From NCBI GenBank assembly GCA_030754235.1, contig JASMAS010000060.1:20592-84591 (forward strand): 64,000 nucleotides of DNA, given 5' to 3'. Each line of letters begins with the position of its first letter. Within the stretch, counting starts at the first letter, position 1. Positions 22,275 through 33,329 of the stretch are shown here, one piece after another. The notes below the pieces were generated by a model. That model was not told where the DNA came from. It saw nothing but the letters and a program-made list of their open reading frames with translations, and made no database searches. The stretch is from Litorilituus sp. GTDB lineage: Bacteria > Pseudomonadota > Gammaproteobacteria > Enterobacterales > Alteromonadaceae. A program made the position numbers and the translations under genes.

Positions 22275-25070
22275 ATGCATAAAATTAGCCTTAAAAATTG
22301 GGTTATCTTACTTACCGTATTACCAACAGCTTTGATCGGTTTTACTCTTGCCGGATACTTTTCTTATAGTAGAAGCGCAGAGTTGGATGACTTTTTAAAT
22401 TTACGTGCTCAAAGTATTATCGAACCCCTAGCCCTTGCCGCTAAAATGCCTTTATCAAATAATAACAGAGAGCAACTGCGTCAATTAATCAGCTTTGCTC
22501 ATCGAAGTCAGTCCAGTATAGTCAAAACCATTGCTATATTTACGTTAGATAATCAAATTTTTATTACCAGTGCTTATCATGGTGACACTAATAAAATGCG
22601 CTTAAAAGCAGGACAAAAATTACCTAGCTACACGATTGCCGAAGAACTCAATGATTTTATTATTTACCGAACACCTATTATCGACGAAAACAAAAAAAAT
22701 TCGTCCAGTGCTCCACTTATACTTGGCTACATTGCTGTTCACATTGACAAAAGCAGTATAAAATTCAACCAGCAAAATCAATATATCATTGCACTGACCT
22801 TAGCACTTTTCGGAGTTTTACTCAGTATTATTTTTGCTAGAAGATTAATACATAATGTGGCTAAACCTGTTGACACAATGGTAGAAGCAATAGATAGAAT
22901 TCGTGAAGATAAATTAGAAAGCCGTGTTAGTGGCAAATTTGTAGGTGAACTTAATTTCCTAAAAAAGGGTATCAATGCCATAGCAGAGAAGTTAGGCAAT
23001 AATAACAATGATATGCAGGGAAAAATTGATCAAGCCACTATCGATTTTCGTGAAAATGCAGAACAACTTGAAATTCAAAATGTTGAATTAAGTATCGCAA
23101 AGAAAAAAGCACAAGAAGCGAATAAAATTAAATCTGAATTTTTGGCCAATATGAGCCATGAATTACGTACGCCGCTTAATGGTGTTATTGGTTTTACTCG
23201 TCAAGTGCTTAAGACTCCATTAAGTGGTCCACAAAGAGATTATTTACAAACCATTGATAGGTCAGCTAATAATTTGCTTACAATCATCAACGATATTCTA
23301 GATTTTTCTAAACTAGAAGCAGGTAAAATGGTTATCGAAAGTATTCCTTTTTCTTTACGAGAAGCAATCGATGATAGCCTAGTTTTACTTGCCCCTAGCG
23401 CCCACAAAAAGAATATAGAACTTTCTATTAATATAGATAAATCTATACCTGACTCTTTGTTAGGGGATGCTATGCGCATTAAGCAAATCATGAGCAATTT
23501 AGTGGGAAATGCGATTAAATTTACCCAAGAGGGCTCGGTAATGATTGAGGTAACTCATCAAAATAATACCGCTAAACACGCAACAATAAAAATAATGGTT
23601 GTCGATACGGGTATTGGCATGAGTGATGAACAACAACAAACCATTTTTAGTTCTTTCTCCCAAGCAGATCAAAGTATTACTCGCCTATATGGTGGTAGTG
23701 GCTTGGGATTAGTTATTTGTCAACGACTTGCTTTTGAAATGAAAGGGGATGTTGGCTTTAGTAGCGATGAAAATCAAGGTTCATCTTTTTGGTTTAGCTT
23801 TGAATGTGAAGTTAACTCTTTATCCCTTAGCAATGAGCTCGACACACAACAATTAGCCAATAAAACCATCCTATATTACGAACCACACCCACATACCAGA
23901 GCAGCAACTTGTGATATACTTTCGCAGTGGAACATGCAGATAACTTGTGTTCAGAGCATAGCTGCGCTTAATCAAGCGGTAATAACTGCTGATAAAAAAG
24001 TATCATTCGAATATGCTTTAATAGGCCATGATAATTCATCAACCGCATTAAGTGAGCTGAAGAAGACAATTGCTCAAATAAAACCACATATAGAAAAAAT
24101 TCATTTAGCAATGAATAGCAATTCACCAAGCTTGCAGGAAGCACTGATTTCTTGTGGTGCGCTTAGTTGTCTAAGCAAGCCAATTACGGCCAGCAAACTC
24201 AACTTCTCGCTACTCTCTCAAGAATACAACCAACTAGATTCAAAAAATAAAATACTACCAATTAAGGTGTTAGCTGTTGATGACAATGAGGCTAACCTTA
24301 AATTGATAAATGCTCTATTGCTTGAGCAGGTGAGTGAAGTAGTTCTGGCTGAAAACGGTATAAAAGCAATAGAGCTTTGTAAATCTGAAACCTTTGCATT
24401 GATTTTTATGGATATTCAAATGCCGGTAATGGACGGTATCACCACACTTAAAAAAATTAAAAGTGAAACGATTAATGGTAAAACACCTATCATCGCGGTG
24501 ACAGCTCATGCGTTAAGTGGTGAAAAAGAAAAAATGCAACAACAAGGATTTAATGCCTATATGACTAAACCCATCGATGAAACGATGCTCTGTCATATTA
24601 TTTATGAATATTGTGATCTAGAAAAAGCATTTTCCGGCATTTCCGATGGCAAAATTAAACAAAACCATCAACAGCTAGGGTTAATTAGCGCTAATACCAA
24701 CCTCACCATACAATCCGCTGTTATTGATTGGCCTTTATCCATTCAAAGGGCTGCTGGGAAAGAAGATTTAGCAAAAGAAATGTTAGCAGGCTTAGTCGAT
24801 AGCCTAGCGGATAATGAAAAATATATTAGCCAAGCTTTGATTGATGAAGATATAAACACATTGAAACAGCGGATTCATCAACTCAATGGCAGCTGCTGCT
24901 ATACTGGCGTACCCAGTCTACATAATATCTGCCAGTATATTGAAACTAAATTAAAAACATCGAATTCCTTAGCTGATTTAGAGCCTGAATTCTTAGAACT
25001 TTTTGAGCAAATTGAACTGGTGCTAGCTGAAGCTAATAAACTATTTGATAGCTTAGATGACGTTAATTAA
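22275..25070 (+). CDS. barA: Hybrid sensor histidine kinase BarA
   Basis: The 931-residue protein has membrane segment 1 (WVILLTVLPTALIGFTLAGYF), a periplasmic sensor of about 140 residues, membrane segment 2 (YIIALTLALFGVLLSIIFA), HAMP, HisKA with FLANMSHELRTPLNG (His about 295), a HATPase domain, a receiver with MDIQMPVMDG (Asp about 713) and an Hpt domain with HQLNGSCCYTGVP (His about 868). This tripartite layout and the position beside rlmD-relA match BarA, which phosphorylates UvrY/GacA to induce Csr small RNAs. Between the kinase and receiver is a second, receiver-like region without an obvious phospho-acceptor. Confidence 0.95.
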   Translation: MHKISLKNWVILLTVLPTALIGFTLAGYFSYSRSAELDDFLNLRAQSIIEPLALAAKMPLSNNNREQLRQLISFAHRSQSSIVKTIAIFTLDNQIFITSAYHGDTNKMRLKAGQKLPSYTIAEELNDFIIYRTPIIDENKKNSSSAPLILGYIAVHIDKSSIKFNQQNQYIIALTLALFGVLLSIIFARRLIHNVAKPVDTMVEAIDRIREDKLESRVSGKFVGELNFLKKGINAIAEKLGNNNNDMQGKIDQATIDFRENAEQLEIQNVELSIAKKKAQEANKIKSEFLANMSHELRTPLNGVIGFTRQVLKTPLSGPQRDYLQTIDRSANNLLTIINDILDFSKLEAGKMVIESIPFSLREAIDDSLVLLAPSAHKKNIELSINIDKSIPDSLLGDAMRIKQIMSNLVGNAIKFTQEGSVMIEVTHQNNTAKHATIKIMVVDTGIGMSDEQQQTIFSSFSQADQSITRLYGGSGLGLVICQRLAFEMKGDVGFSSDENQGSSFWFSFECEVNSLSLSNELDTQQLANKTILYYEPHPHTRAATCDILSQWNMQITCVQSIAALNQAVITADKKVSFEYALIGHDNSSTALSELKKTIAQIKPHIEKIHLAMNSNSPSLQEALISCGALSCLSKPITASKLNFSLLSQEYNQLDSKNKILPIKVLAVDDNEANLKLINALLLEQVSEVVLAENGIKAIELCKSETFALIFMDIQMPVMDGITTLKKIKSETINGKTPIIAVTAHALSGEKEKMQQQGFNAYMTKPIDETMLCHIIYEYCDLEKAFSGISDGKIKQNHQQLGLISANTNLTIQSAVIDWPLSIQRAAGKEDLAKEMLAGLVDSLADNEKYISQALIDEDINTLKQRIHQLNGSCCYTGVPSLHNICQYIETKLKTSNSLADLEPEFLELFEQIELVLAEANKLFDSLDDVN

Positions 25071-25099
25071 TCCTCCTCTTTAGCGTTATTCAAATAAGG

Positions 25100-25477
25100 T
25101 TATGAGAGTGTTACAAAAGCGGTGGCATAAAGCTTTTCATCCGCAAGAGAGATATGCCAGTGGTTAGCATTTAGGGATTTTGCTATCTCTAAGGCACGCT
25201 CGGTAAGTATAAGCATTGGTTGACCGCTATCTAGCGAGTGGATAGTGAAATGTTGAAAAGAAACCCCATTAGCAATCCCCGTTCCAAGGGCTTTCGCAGC
25301 AGCCTCTTTACCTGCCCACCTTTTAGCTAAAAAGCGTTCAGGGTTATTAATTTCACTATAATGTGTATACTCTCTTGGCGTCAGTACACGCCTAGCTAAG
25401 CGCTCACGTGTTCTTTGTGCCATATGAATAATACGATTAATTTCTATAATGTCAGTGCCTATTCCAATTACAGGCAT
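25100..25477 (-). CDS. acpS: Holo-[acyl-carrier-protein] synthase
   Basis: The 125-residue protein begins MPVIGIGTDIIEI, with the magnesium-binding Asp, and has the second motif FLAKRWAGKEAAAKALGTGI. It attaches 4'-phosphopantetheine to apo-ACP. The start at ATG 25477 is favoured because AGGAGA lies six bases upstream, whereas the GTG at 25483 sits almost on that site. It follows pdxJ, as in E. coli. Confidence 0.96.
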   Translation of the reverse strand: MPVIGIGTDIIEINRIIHMAQRTRERLARRVLTPREYTHYSEINNPERFLAKRWAGKEAAAKALGTGIANGVSFQHFTIHSLDSGQPMLILTERALEIAKSLNANHWHISLADEKLYATAFVTLS

Positions 25478-25512
25478 ACACACTCTCCTATTCTCTCAAC
25501 TCTATAGTGCTT

Positions 25513-25566
25513 ATACCAAGTACATTAATCGACCACTTCGAAAGGAGTTATTAATGTAATTGGTAT
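25513..25566. repeat. Long imperfect palindrome between pdxJ and acpS
   Basis: Two 17-base arms (ATACCAAGTACATTAAT at 25513-25529 and ATTAATGTAATTGGTAT at 25550-25566) pair with one mismatch around a 20-base centre that can form a small inner stem (CACTTCGAAAGGAG region). It fills most of the 99-bp gap between the pdxJ stop and the acpS start. There is no T-run, so it is not a classical terminator; a dispersed palindromic repeat or RNA-processing site is possible. Confidence 0.7.
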
Positions 25567-25576
25567 TATACGCTAG

Positions 25577-26317
25577 CTAGCGATTACTCGCTCTTGCTGC
25601 TAACATTAATGTTTTCATATCTCGAACTGCCTTATCTAAACCATCGATAGCAGCGCGAGCAATAATGGCATGACCAATATTTAATTCAATAATCTCTTCA
25701 ATAGCAGCAATGGGCTTAACATTAAAATAATTTAAACCATGGCCAGCATTAACGTTAAGCCCAATGCCATGGGCATACTTAATACCTTCAATTAAACGTT
25801 GTAATTCCGCTTGTTGCTCAGTATCTGAATTGGCATCTGCATAATGACCTGTATGGATTTCAATATACGTTGCTCCCGTTGCTAAAGCGGCATCGATTTG
25901 ACTTTTATCTGCATCAATAAATAAACTAACTTGTGTGCCAACAGCAGCTATTTTTTTTACTGCATCGGTTACTTTAGCGAGTTGAGCAACTACATCTAAT
26001 CCACCTTCAGTGGTTAACTCTTCACGCTTTTCTGGTACTAAACAACAAAAGGCTGGCTTAACATCACACGCTATGGCCACCATTTCATCAGTCACTGCCA
26101 TTTCAAAATTCATGCGAGTATGTAAGGTTTCTTTTAATACATAAATGTCTCTGTCTTGAATGTGGCGTCTGTCTTCTCTAAGATGAACCGTTATACCATC
26201 TGCACCGGCATGCTCAGCTACACTTGCAGCATAAACGGGATCAGGGTAATTAGTACCTCGAGCTTGACGCAATGTTGCGATATGATCAACGTTAACCCCT
26301 AGCAATATTTCGTTCAT
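25577..26317 (-). CDS. pdxJ: Pyridoxine 5'-phosphate synthase
   Basis: The 246-residue TIM-barrel protein begins [18 protein letters not shown] and has [33 protein letters not shown] and [12 protein letters not shown], all typical of PdxJ. It condenses 1-deoxy-D-xylulose 5-phosphate with 3-amino-2-oxopropyl phosphate. It follows recO with four bases between, consistent with a shared transcript. Confidence 0.97.
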   Translation of the reverse strand: MNEILLGVNVDHIATLRQARGTNYPDPVYAASVAEHAGADGITVHLREDRRHIQDRDIYVLKETLHTRMNFEMAVTDEMVAIACDVKPAFCCLVPEKREELTTEGGLDVVAQLAKVTDAVKKIAAVGTQVSLFIDADKSQIDAALATGATYIEIHTGHYADANSDTEQQAELQRLIEGIKYAHGIGLNVNAGHGLNYFNVKPIAAIEEIIELNIGHAIIARAAIDGLDKAVRDMKTLMLAARASNR

Positions 26318-26321
26318 ATTT

Positions 26322-27044
26322 TTATCTCTTATTTTTTGTGAATAATTGTCGACTGTTTAGCACTTTACCATCAAGCAAGTGATTAAAGACATCCCTCATT
26401 AATAATTTAAAGGTATGCTTTGCTCCTTGATGCACAAGCACTTTACCATCTAATACATGTTCAGCAATTGATTGTATATGTTCAATAGAAAACCAAGGTG
26501 TGGTTATCTTGTTGACAGAATACTGATAAGCAGGCATAAAGCCTTCTTCTGGTAGAAAGTAAAAGCCAACAACATGCTTAGGTTGTTCAGCAAATACAGG
26601 GCTAAAATCAAAGGATAAGCCCAGTTCATCTAACAAAACTAATTCAAACTGCCGTAGTTGTTGTGCTATCTCTAAACCTTGAGAGAGTGCTAATAAGGCC
26701 GCTTGATAGTGACTAAATAAGTATTCGCAGGCTATTTCATCATTAAGCAGTTTTACCAATAGCTCATTAATATAAAAAGCGCTATAGAGATGATCTTTGC
26801 TTAAAGGGAAAGATTTAGCAGTAGCATCAATAGTAGTGATCCGTTTTAACGACGTTCCTTGCCCTTTCAAAGCCAGTGTTATCGGTAAGAAAGGTTGTAA
26901 TAAGGCTTTTTTAATAGAGCGTTTTGATTGACCAACATAAACTAGCGCTGACACTTTACCTTGATCTTCGGTCAACAACTCAACCAGTTGCTGGTTTTCT
27001 TTAAATGGGCGAGTATGAAGCACAAAGGCTCTTTGCTCGTGCAT
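26322..27044 (-). CDS. recO: DNA repair protein RecO
   Basis: The 240-residue protein has the RecO N-terminal OB fold ([34 protein letters not shown]) and a helical C-terminal part without clear zinc-finger cysteines, as in many gammaproteobacterial RecO proteins. It loads RecA with RecR onto SSB-coated DNA. It lies between era and pdxJ as expected. Confidence 0.94.
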   Translation of the reverse strand: MHEQRAFVLHTRPFKENQQLVELLTEDQGKVSALVYVGQSKRSIKKALLQPFLPITLALKGQGTSLKRITTIDATAKSFPLSKDHLYSAFYINELLVKLLNDEIACEYLFSHYQAALLALSQGLEIAQQLRQFELVLLDELGLSFDFSPVFAEQPKHVVGFYFLPEEGFMPAYQYSVNKITTPWFSIEHIQSIAEHVLDGKVLVHQGAKHTFKLLMRDVFNHLLDGKVLNSRQLFTKNKR

Positions 27045-27109
27045 TTTATTTACTATGCCTAGGGTATATATTATGAGCTTGTAGTAAAAATACTAGCATG
27101 GCAAATAAC

Positions 27110-28024
27110 CTAACCCGAATAATCATCACCGTAACCCAAACTGCGTAATGCTCGTTCATCATCTGCCCAGCCCGACTTTACTTTGACCCAAGTTTCCAAA
27201 AATACTTTAGCATCAAATAAGTTTTCCATGTCACGTCTTGCTTCTTGGCCAATGGTTTTCAAGCGCTCACCTTTATTGCCTATGATCATACGTTTTTGAC
27301 TGTCTCGTTCAACAAGCACTAAAGCGTTAATATGAATAATACCTTTGCTATCCATTTTAAATTGCTCTATTTCAACTGTGGTTGAATAAGGTAATTCATC
27401 ACCAGTAAAACGAATCAGTTTTTCACGAATAATTTCTGACGCCATAAAACGGCTTGAGCGATCGGTAATATGATCTTCTGGAAACCAAAAATCACTCTCT
27501 GGTAAACTCTCTAAACAAAGTTTAGCAATGGTATCGACACCATTACCTTTAGTGGCTGAAATAGGGACTATATCGCTAAAATCATGCATAGCACCGAGTT
27601 TTTGTAGATGTGGGAGTAAATCATCTTTATCGGCAATATTATCAACCTTGTTAACGACTAAAATACAAGGTGAGCCGCTTTTTTTGATTTTGTTAAGTAC
27701 CAAGTCATCATCAGGTGTCCAATTGGTTCCTTCAACAAGAAAAACCACTAACTCTACTTCAGCAATTGTGCTAGTTGCCGCTCTATTCATCAAACGATTT
27801 ATAGCGCGTTTTTCTTCCGAGTGTAAGCCGGGAGTATCCACTAAAATAGCTTGTTTATTTTCTTCGGTTAGAATACCTAAAATTCGATGTCTTGTTGTTT
27901 GTGGCTTACGGGAGGTAATGCTAATTTTTTGACCTAACAAAGCATTAAGCAATGTAGATTTACCTACATTAGGACGACCCACAATCGCAATTAAACCAGC
28001 ATAGGTTAACTCTGTCTTCATCAC
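27110..28024 (-). CDS. era: GTPase Era
   Basis: The 304-residue protein has G1 [10 protein letters not shown]3 DTPGLH, G4 NKVD and a C-terminal KH domain with [23 protein letters not shown]. Era binds the 3' end of 16S rRNA during 30S assembly. It starts with GTG 28024 or ATG 28021, both immediately after the rnc stop codon, so translation is probably coupled to rnc. Confidence 0.97.
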   Translation of the reverse strand: MMKTELTYAGLIAIVGRPNVGKSTLLNALLGQKISITSRKPQTTRHRILGILTEENKQAILVDTPGLHSEEKRAINRLMNRAATSTIAEVELVVFLVEGTNWTPDDDLVLNKIKKSGSPCILVVNKVDNIADKDDLLPHLQKLGAMHDFSDIVPISATKGNGVDTIAKLCLESLPESDFWFPEDHITDRSSRFMASEIIREKLIRFTGDELPYSTTVEIEQFKMDSKGIIHINALVLVERDSQKRMIIGNKGERLKTIGQEARRDMENLFDAKVFLETWVKVKSGWADDERALRSLGYGDDYSG

Positions 28025-28774
28025 TTATTGGCCCTTTTTAGCTGAATTTTTTTTGGCATCTTTCTTTTTAGTGTTGTCACTTTTTATTATAGCAAGCACT
28101 TGTTGCGCGGCCTCTTGTTCGGCTTTACGTCTACTTGCCCCTTTAGCAACGACTTGGTGGTCTATCACTTCAGTACTGCATCGCACGGTAAATTGTTGAT
28201 TATGAGACTGCCCTGTCGTGTCAATCACCTCATAAAGAGGCAAAGAAATTTTTCTACCTTGTAGGTATTCTTGTAAACGGGTTTTAGGATCTTTTTGTTC
28301 ATGACCCGGTTTAATAGCACTTAACCGTTGAGCAAACCAATTTAAGATCAGTGCCTTGCAAGCAGTAATATCTGAGTCTAAATACACAGCACCAATAATG
28401 GATTCAATGGCATCTTCTAAAATAGATTCACGTCGATGACCACCACTTTTTAATTCACCTGGGCCCAGTATTAGATAACTACCTAAGTCAAATCCTCGTC
28501 CAATTTCAGCTAAGGTTACGCCTTTAACTAAACTAGATCGCATACGCGTTAAGTCACCCTCGTTATGCATAGGAAACTGTTCAAATAGTGCCTGAGCAAT
28601 AACAAAGCCTAAAATAGAGTCACCTAAAAATTCTAACCTTTCGTTATGTTGACCTTTAGCACTTCGGTGTGTAATCGCTTGAATCAACAAACTAGGATCT
28701 TTAAAGCTATAACCTATACTTTTAGAAAGGCGCGCTATGGCTTGATCTTTATTGGCTTTAACATGCAATGCCAT
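28025..28774 (-). CDS. rnc: Ribonuclease III
   Basis: The 249-residue protein has the RNase III signature [13 protein letters not shown], a second acidic active-site segment ([14 protein letters not shown]) and a dsRNA-binding domain ([11 protein letters not shown]...[15 protein letters not shown]). It ends in a lysine-rich tail longer than in E. coli. It processes rRNA and cleaves double-stranded RNA. The ATG overlaps the last base of lepB; era follows directly. Confidence 0.97.
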   Translation of the reverse strand: MALHVKANKDQAIARLSKSIGYSFKDPSLLIQAITHRSAKGQHNERLEFLGDSILGFVIAQALFEQFPMHNEGDLTRMRSSLVKGVTLAEIGRGFDLGSYLILGPGELKSGGHRRESILEDAIESIIGAVYLDSDITACKALILNWFAQRLSAIKPGHEQKDPKTRLQEYLQGRKISLPLYEVIDTTGQSHNQQFTVRCSTEVIDHQVVAKGASRRKAEQEAAQQVLAIIKSDNTKKKDAKKNSAKKGQ

Positions 28775-29694
28775 TAGCGAATAGCACCGATACGCTCAAA
28801 GCGTATATTTGTTGGTATCCAAGCGGGTAAAAAACTATCTTCGCTGCGATTAAAATCAAAACTCATCCAAACAGCCACGGCTTCACCCACTAAGTTTTCT
28901 TCGGGAACAAATCCCCAAAAACGTCCATCTAAAGAATTATCTCTATTATCGCCCATCACAAAGTAATGACCAGCAGGAACAAAAAATTCATCCTTTGCTG
29001 TACCCGCTTGTGGAAAATAGCGATTAGTTCTAGGCATGGTATTTTGATCATTCAAAATGTTATGGGTTTTATTTAACATTTGAGCTGTATACTGGTTCAT
29101 GCCTGCTTCTGCATCAGGGCCTTGATATTTATGAGTAAAGGTATTGACTACTTGTGTATACGTTGGACACTTTGCATCTTCTTCTTTACATGCGGGTTTA
29201 ATATAAAGGGATTTATTTTTATACACTACTCTATCCCCTGGTAAGCCAATAACACGCTTAATATAATCAACTCGCGTATCTAGTGGATATTTAAACACCA
29301 CTACATCGCCACGCTCGGGCAAGCCTATATCGAAAAACTTGTTGCGCACGACAGGATCTTTTAAACCATAGTTATACTTATTAACGAGTATAAAATCACC
29401 ATCGAGTAATGTTGGCATCATCGAGCCGGAAGGGATTTGAAATGGTTCATATAAAAAAGAGCGTAATACTAATACAAAAGCAATCACAGGAAAGATTTGT
29501 ATTGACGTATCAACTAAGGGTGAAGGCTCCATTAAAGTTGCTATGGTTTCTCGTGGAAGCTCTATCGCACTTTTTTCTTGTGCTGAAACCACACTTAAAC
29601 GGCGCTGAGGTGCTAAGTAAAATTTATCTGCAAGCCATACAATTCCTGTAATAACAGTTATTGCCACAAGAATAATTGAAAAATAAACAGCCAT
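28774..29694 (-). CDS. lepB: Signal peptidase I
   Basis: The 306-residue type I signal peptidase has an N-terminal membrane segment, the catalytic Ser in [15 protein letters not shown], the catalytic Lys in [23 protein letters not shown], and the [14 protein letters not shown] box. It removes Sec and Tat signal peptides at the periplasmic face. The lepA-lepB-rnc-era order is standard. Confidence 0.97.
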   Translation of the reverse strand: MAVYFSIILVAITVITGIVWLADKFYLAPQRRLSVVSAQEKSAIELPRETIATLMEPSPLVDTSIQIFPVIAFVLVLRSFLYEPFQIPSGSMMPTLLDGDFILVNKYNYGLKDPVVRNKFFDIGLPERGDVVVFKYPLDTRVDYIKRVIGLPGDRVVYKNKSLYIKPACKEEDAKCPTYTQVVNTFTHKYQGPDAEAGMNQYTAQMLNKTHNILNDQNTMPRTNRYFPQAGTAKDEFFVPAGHYFVMGDNRDNSLDGRFWGFVPEENLVGEAVAVWMSFDFNRSEDSFLPAWIPTNIRFERIGAIR

Positions 29695-29721
29695 ATTTGT
29701 CCTTTTATAAAAAAATCAATC

Positions 29722-29768
29722 ACAAACAACTTGCTTGGCTTTGTACATTAAAGCAAGTGGTTGTTTGT
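29722..29768 (-). terminator. Hairpin between lepA and lepB, possible partial terminator
   Basis: On the minus strand ACAAACAA-CCA-CTTGCTT pairs with AAGCAAG-TTGTTTGT (15 pairs, three-base bulge), followed after about eight bases by seven T residues. It fills the 86-bp gap between lepA and lepB. It could reduce read-through from lepA into lepB-rnc-era; its strength is unknown. Confidence 0.5.
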
Positions 29769-29780
29769 AACTTTTTATTA

Positions 29781-31571
29781 TTACTTCTCTAATTTTAGTA
29801 CGGCTAAAAACGCTTCTTGAGGTACTTCAACATTACCTACTTGCTTCATGCGCTTCTTACCTTCTTTTTGTTTTTGTAGAAGTTTCTTCTTACGACTGAC
29901 ATCACCGCCATAACATTTTGCCGTGACATTCTTGCGCAACTGCTTAACGGTGGTACGAGCAATAACGTTATTGCCTATTGCTGCCTGGATAGCAATATCA
30001 AACATTTGACGATGAATGAGTTCTTTTAACTTATCTACTAGCATTCTGCCGCGGGAAACTGAATTAGTTCTGTGAGTTATCATGGCTAGGGCATCTACTC
30101 TGTCGCCGTTAATCATGACATCAACGCGCACCATGTCAGCCGCTTCAAATCGTAAAAAATTATAATCAAGTGACGCATAGCCTCGACTGACAGATTTCAA
30201 TTTATCAAAGAAATCCATCACTACTTCAGCCATTGGCAATTCATAAGTAACCGCCACTTGGTTGCCATGATAAATAAGATCTTTTTGCACGCCACGCTTT
30301 TCAATACATAACGTAATAACACTACCTAAATATTCTTGCGGTACTAAAATGTTGGCTTGAACAATAGGCTCTCGAATTTCATTTATATTATTAATAGCAG
30401 GTAAGTCGGCAGGGTTATCAATGGATAAGACTTCGCCAGTAGTACAGGCAATTTCATAGTTTACCGTGGGTGCTGTGGTGATTAAGTCAAGATCATATTC
30501 ACGGGCTAAACGCTCCTGAATAATTTCCATGTGTAACATACCCAGGAAACCAATACGGAAACCAAACCCTAGTGCTGACGAGTTTTCTGGTTCAAAAAAT
30601 AATGAGGCATCATTGAGGCTAAGTTTATTTAACGCATCGCGGAAATTTTCATAATCATCTGAACTGATCGGAAAAATACCTGCGTAAACTTGTGGTTGCG
30701 CTTTTTTAAAACCTGCTAAAGGCGCCTCAGTTTCTTTTTTGCTAATCGTAATAGTATCACCTACTGGCGCACCATGAATTTCCTTAATCCCTGCAATGAT
30801 AAAACCAACTTCACCTGCTCGTAGCACACCAGTTTCGGTTTGTTTAGGGGTAAAAATACCTACTTTATCAATTTGGTGTACTTGCCCTGTCGACATAACC
30901 AACATTTTATCACCACGTTTTACTTCACCGTTCATGATACGTACTAATGAGACAACGCCTTGATAATTATCAAACCAAGAATCAACGATTAACGCTTGTA
31001 AGTTAGCCTTAGGATCCCCCTGCGGCGCAGGTATATTTTCAACAATAGTCTCTAAAACATCATCAATGCCTATACCTGTTTTAGCTGAACAAGTGACAGC
31101 ATCGGTCGCTTCAATACCAATAATGTGTTCTATTTCTTCGCAAACCCGTTCTGGATCTGCTTGTGGTAAATCAATTTTATTTAAAATGGGTAAAACTTCT
31201 AAGTCCATTTCAATGGCGGTATAACAATTAGCAACGGTTTGAGCTTCAACTCCCTGACCAGCATCAACTACTAATAAAGCTCCTTCACATGAAGCCAAAG
31301 AACGAGATACTTCATAAGAAAAATCGACGTGGCCTGGCGTATCGATAAAGTTTAACTGGTAGGTTTCCCCATCTTGTGCTTTATAATCTAACGTCACACT
31401 TTGTGATTTAATGGTAATACCACGCTCGCGCTCTAAGTCCATAGAATCAAGCACTTGTGCTTCCATTTCACGATCTTGTAAACCACCACAATGCTGAATT
31501 AGGCGATCAGATAATGTTGATTTACCATGGTCAATATGGGCAATAATTGAAAAGTTACGTATGTTTTTCAT
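29781..31571 (-). CDS. lepA: Elongation factor 4 (LepA)
   Basis: The start at ATG 31571 gives [20 protein letters not shown], identical in form to E. coli LepA; a TTG nine codons upstream (31598) is an alternative. The 596-residue translational GTPase has G1 [10 protein letters not shown]3 DTPGHVDF, G4 NKID, and the LepA-specific C-terminal domain with the basic stretch [22 protein letters not shown]. It acts on ribosome elongation and initiation. Confidence 0.97.
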   Translation of the reverse strand: MKNIRNFSIIAHIDHGKSTLSDRLIQHCGGLQDREMEAQVLDSMDLERERGITIKSQSVTLDYKAQDGETYQLNFIDTPGHVDFSYEVSRSLASCEGALLVVDAGQGVEAQTVANCYTAIEMDLEVLPILNKIDLPQADPERVCEEIEHIIGIEATDAVTCSAKTGIGIDDVLETIVENIPAPQGDPKANLQALIVDSWFDNYQGVVSLVRIMNGEVKRGDKMLVMSTGQVHQIDKVGIFTPKQTETGVLRAGEVGFIIAGIKEIHGAPVGDTITISKKETEAPLAGFKKAQPQVYAGIFPISSDDYENFRDALNKLSLNDASLFFEPENSSALGFGFRIGFLGMLHMEIIQERLAREYDLDLITTAPTVNYEIACTTGEVLSIDNPADLPAINNINEIREPIVQANILVPQEYLGSVITLCIEKRGVQKDLIYHGNQVAVTYELPMAEVVMDFFDKLKSVSRGYASLDYNFLRFEAADMVRVDVMINGDRVDALAMITHRTNSVSRGRMLVDKLKELIHRQMFDIAIQAAIGNNVIARTTVKQLRKNVTAKCYGGDVSRKKKLLQKQKEGKKRMKQVGNVEVPQEAFLAVLKLEK

Positions 31572-31671
31572 AAATGGAAGTTCGGATAAAGGTTTCAAAT
31601 TCTAGAATGGCGTGATTTTAACGAATTTAGGGCGCTGGGGCTATCTTTTGTTCAGAATTTTGCTAAAAGCT

Positions 31672-32187
31672 CTAGTGCTTTTTAAAATTTTCATTTTTAA
31701 TATCAAGGAAATTTGGCAACACGCGTAATATTTTAGGCTGTAATTTACTTTGCTGGCAGGCTTGGCTTTGCCAATATTTTGCGAGTCTATAACCTAAGTA
31801 ACCACCGAACATCCCCAACAATAACGCAAGAAGTTCATGCGACAGTATCCCGTTGAGTAGTAACCGTTGCCCTATGGCAGAAAATAAGATTAAGCCCAGT
31901 ATTGGCAATAAATATACTTGCCATGCGCTTTGCAGTAACCCTGCTTCGGGTAACGTTAACATAACACAATCACCGACTTGAATAGTTTGATTTTTTTCTA
32001 ACAAATTTAATGACTCTGGATAAGGTAACGTAAGCGATAATTTTTTATGAGGAATGGCTTTAGCTACTTGTCCACTGGCACAGGTAGCGGCTTGTGAGCA
32101 AGTGTTACAAGTCGATTTCACTTGGCTCACAACCGTTATATCATGATCACTTATATCAACAACTTCAGCTAACTCTTCCACTATCAA
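31672..32187 (-). CDS. rseC: RseC/MucC-like positive regulator of sigma-E
   Basis: The 171-residue protein has a Cys cluster (CNTCSQAATC) near the N-terminus and two membrane segments (VYLLPILGLILFSAIG and LLALLLGMFGGYLGYRLA), the RseC architecture. It is the fourth gene of rpoE-rseA-rseB-rseC and sits 17 bases after rseB. RseC is linked to sigma-E activity and to a reducing system for SoxR in E. coli; which role applies here is unknown. Confidence 0.9.
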   Translation of the reverse strand: MIVEELAEVVDISDHDITVVSQVKSTCNTCSQAATCASGQVAKAIPHKKLSLTLPYPESLNLLEKNQTIQVGDCVMLTLPEAGLLQSAWQVYLLPILGLILFSAIGQRLLLNGILSHELLALLLGMFGGYLGYRLAKYWQSQACQQSKLQPKILRVLPNFLDIKNENFKKH

Positions 32188-32204
32188 TGCTCGCTCGCGT
32201 ACTA

Positions 32205-33227
32205 TTAATTTATCGTAGTTTGAGTAAAGCTCAATGAATTGACAATTTTTTTTGCGCTGCTCAATGGTATTTTACCAACCACGCTTACTTCAATATTATT
32301 TTCAACGTTATTTAACACAATTGTTGCTCCATCTTGTGCATACTCAATTGGTCGTTGCTTTTCTTGGCTAGGGTTTACGTAAACTGAGATATCAATCAAT
32401 CCATCATTAAATAACATAAATTCAACGGCCTGCTTAGAGTTCGTTATTCTGTGCCTGTCTGATTTTACTTCTTTAAAACCCCGAGGCAGCCAGTTAACTT
32501 GCCATGCTAGTTGTGTATTATCATCCTTTGCAGAAAGTTCGATAACTTTAGGTAAGTCAGTTACCGAAAGCTGTTTTAAATTTTCTGAGGCATTGTCACT
32601 GATTTCTAAATGGGTAAATTGTATTTGCTCTAATAACTGACCTTTTCTAGTCACTACTGCAAGCTTTAACAGTAAACCACTGTCTTTATCTAACCATAGC
32701 CAATATCCATATCGATGAGTATCTTTAGGCACAATACGAATTAACTGTGCAGCTCTTCCCAACACACGACTTTTCCCAACTGACACAAAATGATAATTAT
32801 CATGTAAGACACTAACATCTCTACCTAAAACAGCAGGGATAGGCCCGCTAATTTGTGCTGAAGTTATAGAGTATGGCGCATATTCAGGTTCAATATAACT
32901 CACCGTATTACCGACCCGTAAAATGTCTCGACGAGGACCATTAAGTAAAGCAAGAATTTCCAATTCAATTTTTGCTTCTGAGTTATTTTCACCTTCACTT
33001 TTCACATCAACCACGCCATGTAGCCAATGATAAGGCTCTGCCTGATTATTTTTAACCACAACAAACGAGGTATTAAAGTTCAATTGACGCAATGATTTTG
33101 AAAGGCGCTCTAAAGATGCTTTTGCTTGCTCAGCATCAGAGGCACACGCAGAAAAGTTAATTGCAACGCTGAAAAAACAAAATAAAAAAGATAATGCAAA
33201 GGGTAATTTAAAAGGTAAGATCTTCAT
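32205..33227 (-). CDS. rseB: Sigma-E regulatory protein RseB
   Basis: The 340-residue protein has a signal peptide (LPFALSFLFCFFSVAINFSACAS) followed by a LolA-like domain and a smaller C-terminal domain, as in RseB. The motif HRYGYWLWLDKDSGLLLKLAVV fits the family. RseB binds the periplasmic part of RseA, shields it from DegS, and senses lipopolysaccharide or lipoprotein stress. Confidence 0.92.
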   Translation of the reverse strand: MKILPFKLPFALSFLFCFFSVAINFSACASDAEQAKASLERLSKSLRQLNFNTSFVVVKNNQAEPYHWLHGVVDVKSEGENNSEAKIELEILALLNGPRRDILRVGNTVSYIEPEYAPYSITSAQISGPIPAVLGRDVSVLHDNYHFVSVGKSRVLGRAAQLIRIVPKDTHRYGYWLWLDKDSGLLLKLAVVTRKGQLLEQIQFTHLEISDNASENLKQLSVTDLPKVIELSAKDDNTQLAWQVNWLPRGFKEVKSDRHRITNSKQAVEFMLFNDGLIDISVYVNPSQEKQRPIEYAQDGATIVLNNVENNIEVSVVGKIPLSSAKKIVNSLSFTQTTIN

Positions 33228-33329
33228 GTGTTCTCAAAAGTAAATGACAGCTTGCGCCACATAGATAGTGAATAAAACAATTATTCACTATCTATTGACT
33301 ATTTACTAGCTATGTTTATACATGGGTTA

